A DNA stretch of 64,000 nt from Microthyrium microscopicum (taxonomy: Eukaryota > Ascomycota > Dothideomycetes > Microthyriales > Microthyriaceae): assembly GCA_010405405.1 (NCBI GenBank), contig MU004232.1, positions 1,569,481 through 1,633,480 of the forward strand, written 5' to 3'. The translations under genes and the position numbers were made by a program. Shown piece after piece: positions 61,967-64,000 of this stretch. Each line of letters opens with the position of its first letter. Position 1 is the first letter of the stretch. The notes under the pieces were generated by a model. That model saw only the letters and a program-made list of their open reading frames with translations, was not told the origin of the DNA and did no database searches.

Positions 61967-63886
61967 ATGAGTGCATCTGAAGGTCGCACGCTCTCCAAGT
62001 CCAACGCTCAAGTTCGATATGACGAGCATCGAGAGGCCGTTGAGTGGCGAAAAGTAAAACGAAGCCTTCATATACAAGCATGCAACCCGCCAAATGCGCG
62101 AGAGCCTGTTGAACGACTAGTCCACACGGCGGAAGAAGAACTTGAGTGGCGCGCGCAATGGCTTGCTGATCAGAGCGATACAGAATCAGTCACTTCCAAC
62201 TATTTTGTCGACGATGATGGCTACGAAATCATGACCGGTTTCCATCAGTCCACTGGTCTGGATCGAGAGGGATTCTCTATTGACAACATCAATGTCAACG
62301 GAATTAACCGTGTAGGGGAGCCGACCATTGAATATCTTCTTCGTCCACTTGACCCTCTCAAAGAAATCGCGCGAGACACATCACCATCAATATATTTCTG
62401 CCGACAAGCGCCCGAAACGGAGGTCGAACGAGTTGAGCCAGGTCCAAGCGATCGATTCGCTTCGCGGGCACTTTGGCGACACAATCCTACCCAATTCGCA
62501 ACGCTGCCGTCATGGGAGACAGAGAATCCAGTGGCTGACGCTGGCGCAGAAAATAAGCATGACGCTGAAATCGAGTCCGTACCAGTTATTGCTGCTGCGG
62601 GCAAGGCACTCTTCAATCTTCCTGTGGCTCAAGCGGTTTTCGAAGGTCTGAAGGCAATCAATATCGACGACATTGAGAAGTACTTCTGGGCACCAATTCC
62701 AGAAGAAATGTTAAACTGGCGCTTTATTGACAAGAATATCACATACGCTACAAGAATCCAGTTTGCGGAAACTTTCTTCAAGTCACGTAGTTTGACTTTG
62801 ACGCAGACATCGATTCAAACACTAGTCGAAATATCAAATCATCCACTCTTCTCGCAACATGTCAAAAAGCTCGTGCTGTGCTTGCTACCATTCGACAAAC
62901 CCACATTTCCCGGAGAGGATGTGTTTTCTACTTACCGGAGACACAAGGAGGAAGATATCTTGCGGTCGAAATGCCAGTCCTGGCAGGACATCACTACGAG
63001 CTGGTCGCCTATGCAACGCGAGGGCCTTCTGTCTTTACTACGATCCACAATCATGAAATTCCCGAACTTGAAACATGTGCAAATTCTTGAATCTCGAAGC
63101 TGTTCAACGAACAGCACCAGCAGTCGATATGATCTTGATGACGAATATATCGCCCCAACAGAAGACCAGGACTGGGCCAACGATGAGACTAACGGTATCA
63201 ACCAAGCCGCAAAAATGACGAGCTTACAAATGTTTGCTTTGATGTTGAGCGTCCTACCACCTGGCCATATCCAGACCTTTTCAGTCAAAATGGATTCAAT
63301 GGACTTGCTGGAGTGGCGAGAAATCGAACAACATCTCAGATTGGATCCGTTCTTATTGAAAGTTCAGGAAGTTAACTACAGCCATACTCAAGGCCCATAC
63401 GACCGGTTTCAAGGGTTTGAGTACTTTTTCATACCACTACTCTATTCAAACATCCGCCTGCGGAAGCTAAAGATAGAAAACATCAAATCACACATGGTGG
63501 GGGCCGGTAGAGGTCGCTGGGATGCTGCAAACTGGGTGGAGACAGACTTTGAAGTTCCTGCACATATCGACGAAATTGAGTTTTCCAATTGCCTTCTGAG
63601 CAAGCAAATTATGGCCTCTTGGATCCAAGCATTATCTCGAGCGCATCCAAGTAGAATCATAATCAACAACGTCACACTCGGAACTTATTGGATGGATCTC
63701 TTGAAGAACTGGGTCTGGTCGCCAATTTTGGAGCTTCGGGGAACGCTTCAATACACGTCGCGCTACTGGGGTGAGCGCCAGCGCTGGTGCAAGCGAGGTC
63801 GGAATGGGTGCGTTGTGATGAAGGAAATACGGAATATAGATCCCTCTGGGATGTGCACCGTCATTGTGGATAGCCTTGATGACTAG
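61967..63886 (+). CDS. F-box-like/LRR-type fungal protein, intact paralogue
   Basis: Single exon, 639 residues. The first 200 residues are charged and probably disordered, with two tryptophan-containing helical stretches (HREAVEWRKVKRSLHIQA, AEEELEWRAQWLADQ); this part has no counterpart in the neighbour at 58973. From about residue 210 the proteins are paralogous: LFNLPVAQAVFEGLKAINID, then AETFFKSRSLTLTQTSIQTL, then ISNHPLFSQHVKKLVLCL. The latter resembles the ISxHP...VKxLxL segment of fungal F-box-related proteins with leucine-rich repeats. The rest alternates short strands and helices (FPNLKHVQIL, LRKLKIENI, IDEIEFSNCLLS), consistent with divergent LRRs. No signal peptide or membrane helix. 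No substrate or partner can be named. The start follows a CA-rich leader, and no intron is needed. Confidence 0.78.
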   Translation: MSASEGRTLSKSNAQVRYDEHREAVEWRKVKRSLHIQACNPPNAREPVERLVHTAEEELEWRAQWLADQSDTESVTSNYFVDDDGYEIMTGFHQSTGLDREGFSIDNINVNGINRVGEPTIEYLLRPLDPLKEIARDTSPSIYFCRQAPETEVERVEPGPSDRFASRALWRHNPTQFATLPSWETENPVADAGAENKHDAEIESVPVIAAAGKALFNLPVAQAVFEGLKAINIDDIEKYFWAPIPEEMLNWRFIDKNITYATRIQFAETFFKSRSLTLTQTSIQTLVEISNHPLFSQHVKKLVLCLLPFDKPTFPGEDVFSTYRRHKEEDILRSKCQSWQDITTSWSPMQREGLLSLLRSTIMKFPNLKHVQILESRSCSTNSTSSRYDLDDEYIAPTEDQDWANDETNGINQAAKMTSLQMFALMLSVLPPGHIQTFSVKMDSMDLLEWREIEQHLRLDPFLLKVQEVNYSHTQGPYDRFQGFEYFFIPLLYSNIRLRKLKIENIKSHMVGAGRGRWDAANWVETDFEVPAHIDEIEFSNCLLSKQIMASWIQALSRAHPSRIIINNVTLGTYWMDLLKNWVWSPILELRGTLQYTSRYWGERQRWCKRGRNGCVVMKEIRNIDPSGMCTVIVDSLDD

Positions 63887-64000
63887 GAAGGCAATACTGC
63901 AAAGATCCCGCAAGGAGAATTGGGTGTTTCCAGACCGTTGCGATTCATGAAAGATACAATATCTAGTTCGTGTAAAATCAAATGCAGGTTCAAACTTCTA

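Overview
The window is nuclear DNA from a filamentous ascomycete (Pezizomycotina). Genes carry one to seven introns, mostly 45-60 bp, with GTATGT/GTAAGT donors and CTAAC-type branch points. The encoded set (TOM20, MTR3, PCF11, ADK1, ATP2, Hook, tubulin cofactor B, Mif2/CENP-C, DUF1996 protein, F-box-like proteins) is typical of that group. A small secreted CBM14 (Avr4-like) protein and a block saturated with RIP-type C-to-T change lean towards Dothideomycetes, but the class is an inference.

Layout. 0-10.5 kb is a housekeeping stretch: TOM20 (+), an anion/nicotinate-type MFS transporter (-), the CBM14 secreted protein (+), exosome subunit MTR3 (-), cleavage factor PCF11 (+) and adenylate kinase (+). 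10.5-18 kb has no intact gene; it holds decayed repeat words and one fragment resembling the 2EXR/DUF7730 family. 18-24.4 kb carries ATP2 (-) and a class III aminotransferase (+) diverging from a shared 539-bp promoter, then a PlsC-type acyltransferase (-) converging on the aminotransferase. 24.67-32.43 kb is a 7.76-kb element with 57-bp terminal inverted repeats, in which almost every CpA/TpG has been lost. It sits between the divergent acyltransferase and a small unknown gene, 255 and 217 bp from their start codons.

32.6-41.2 kb holds the unknown gene, a secreted DUF1996 protein (-), a glycine-zipper/basic low-complexity protein (+) and the dynein adaptor Hook (+). 41.2-52 kb is gene-poor apart from a Myb-type regulator (-). 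52-57.9 kb has tubulin-folding cofactor B (+) and Mif2/CENP-C (-) tail to tail, 226 bp apart; each has one intron above 1 kb, far outside the local norm. 59-64 kb holds two tandem F-box-like paralogues, the first interrupted by one in-frame TGA.

There is no operon-like or obviously novel multi-gene system. The most unusual items are the RIP-saturated inverted-repeat element with intact edges, a 23-residue tandem repeat on the tail of the acyltransferase, the two oversized introns, a 7-nt microexon in the aminotransferase, two introns with GTCG donors, and the stop-interrupted F-box-like gene beside its intact paralogue. All splice models were read by eye from frame and protein-family continuity; no alignment or database search was run.
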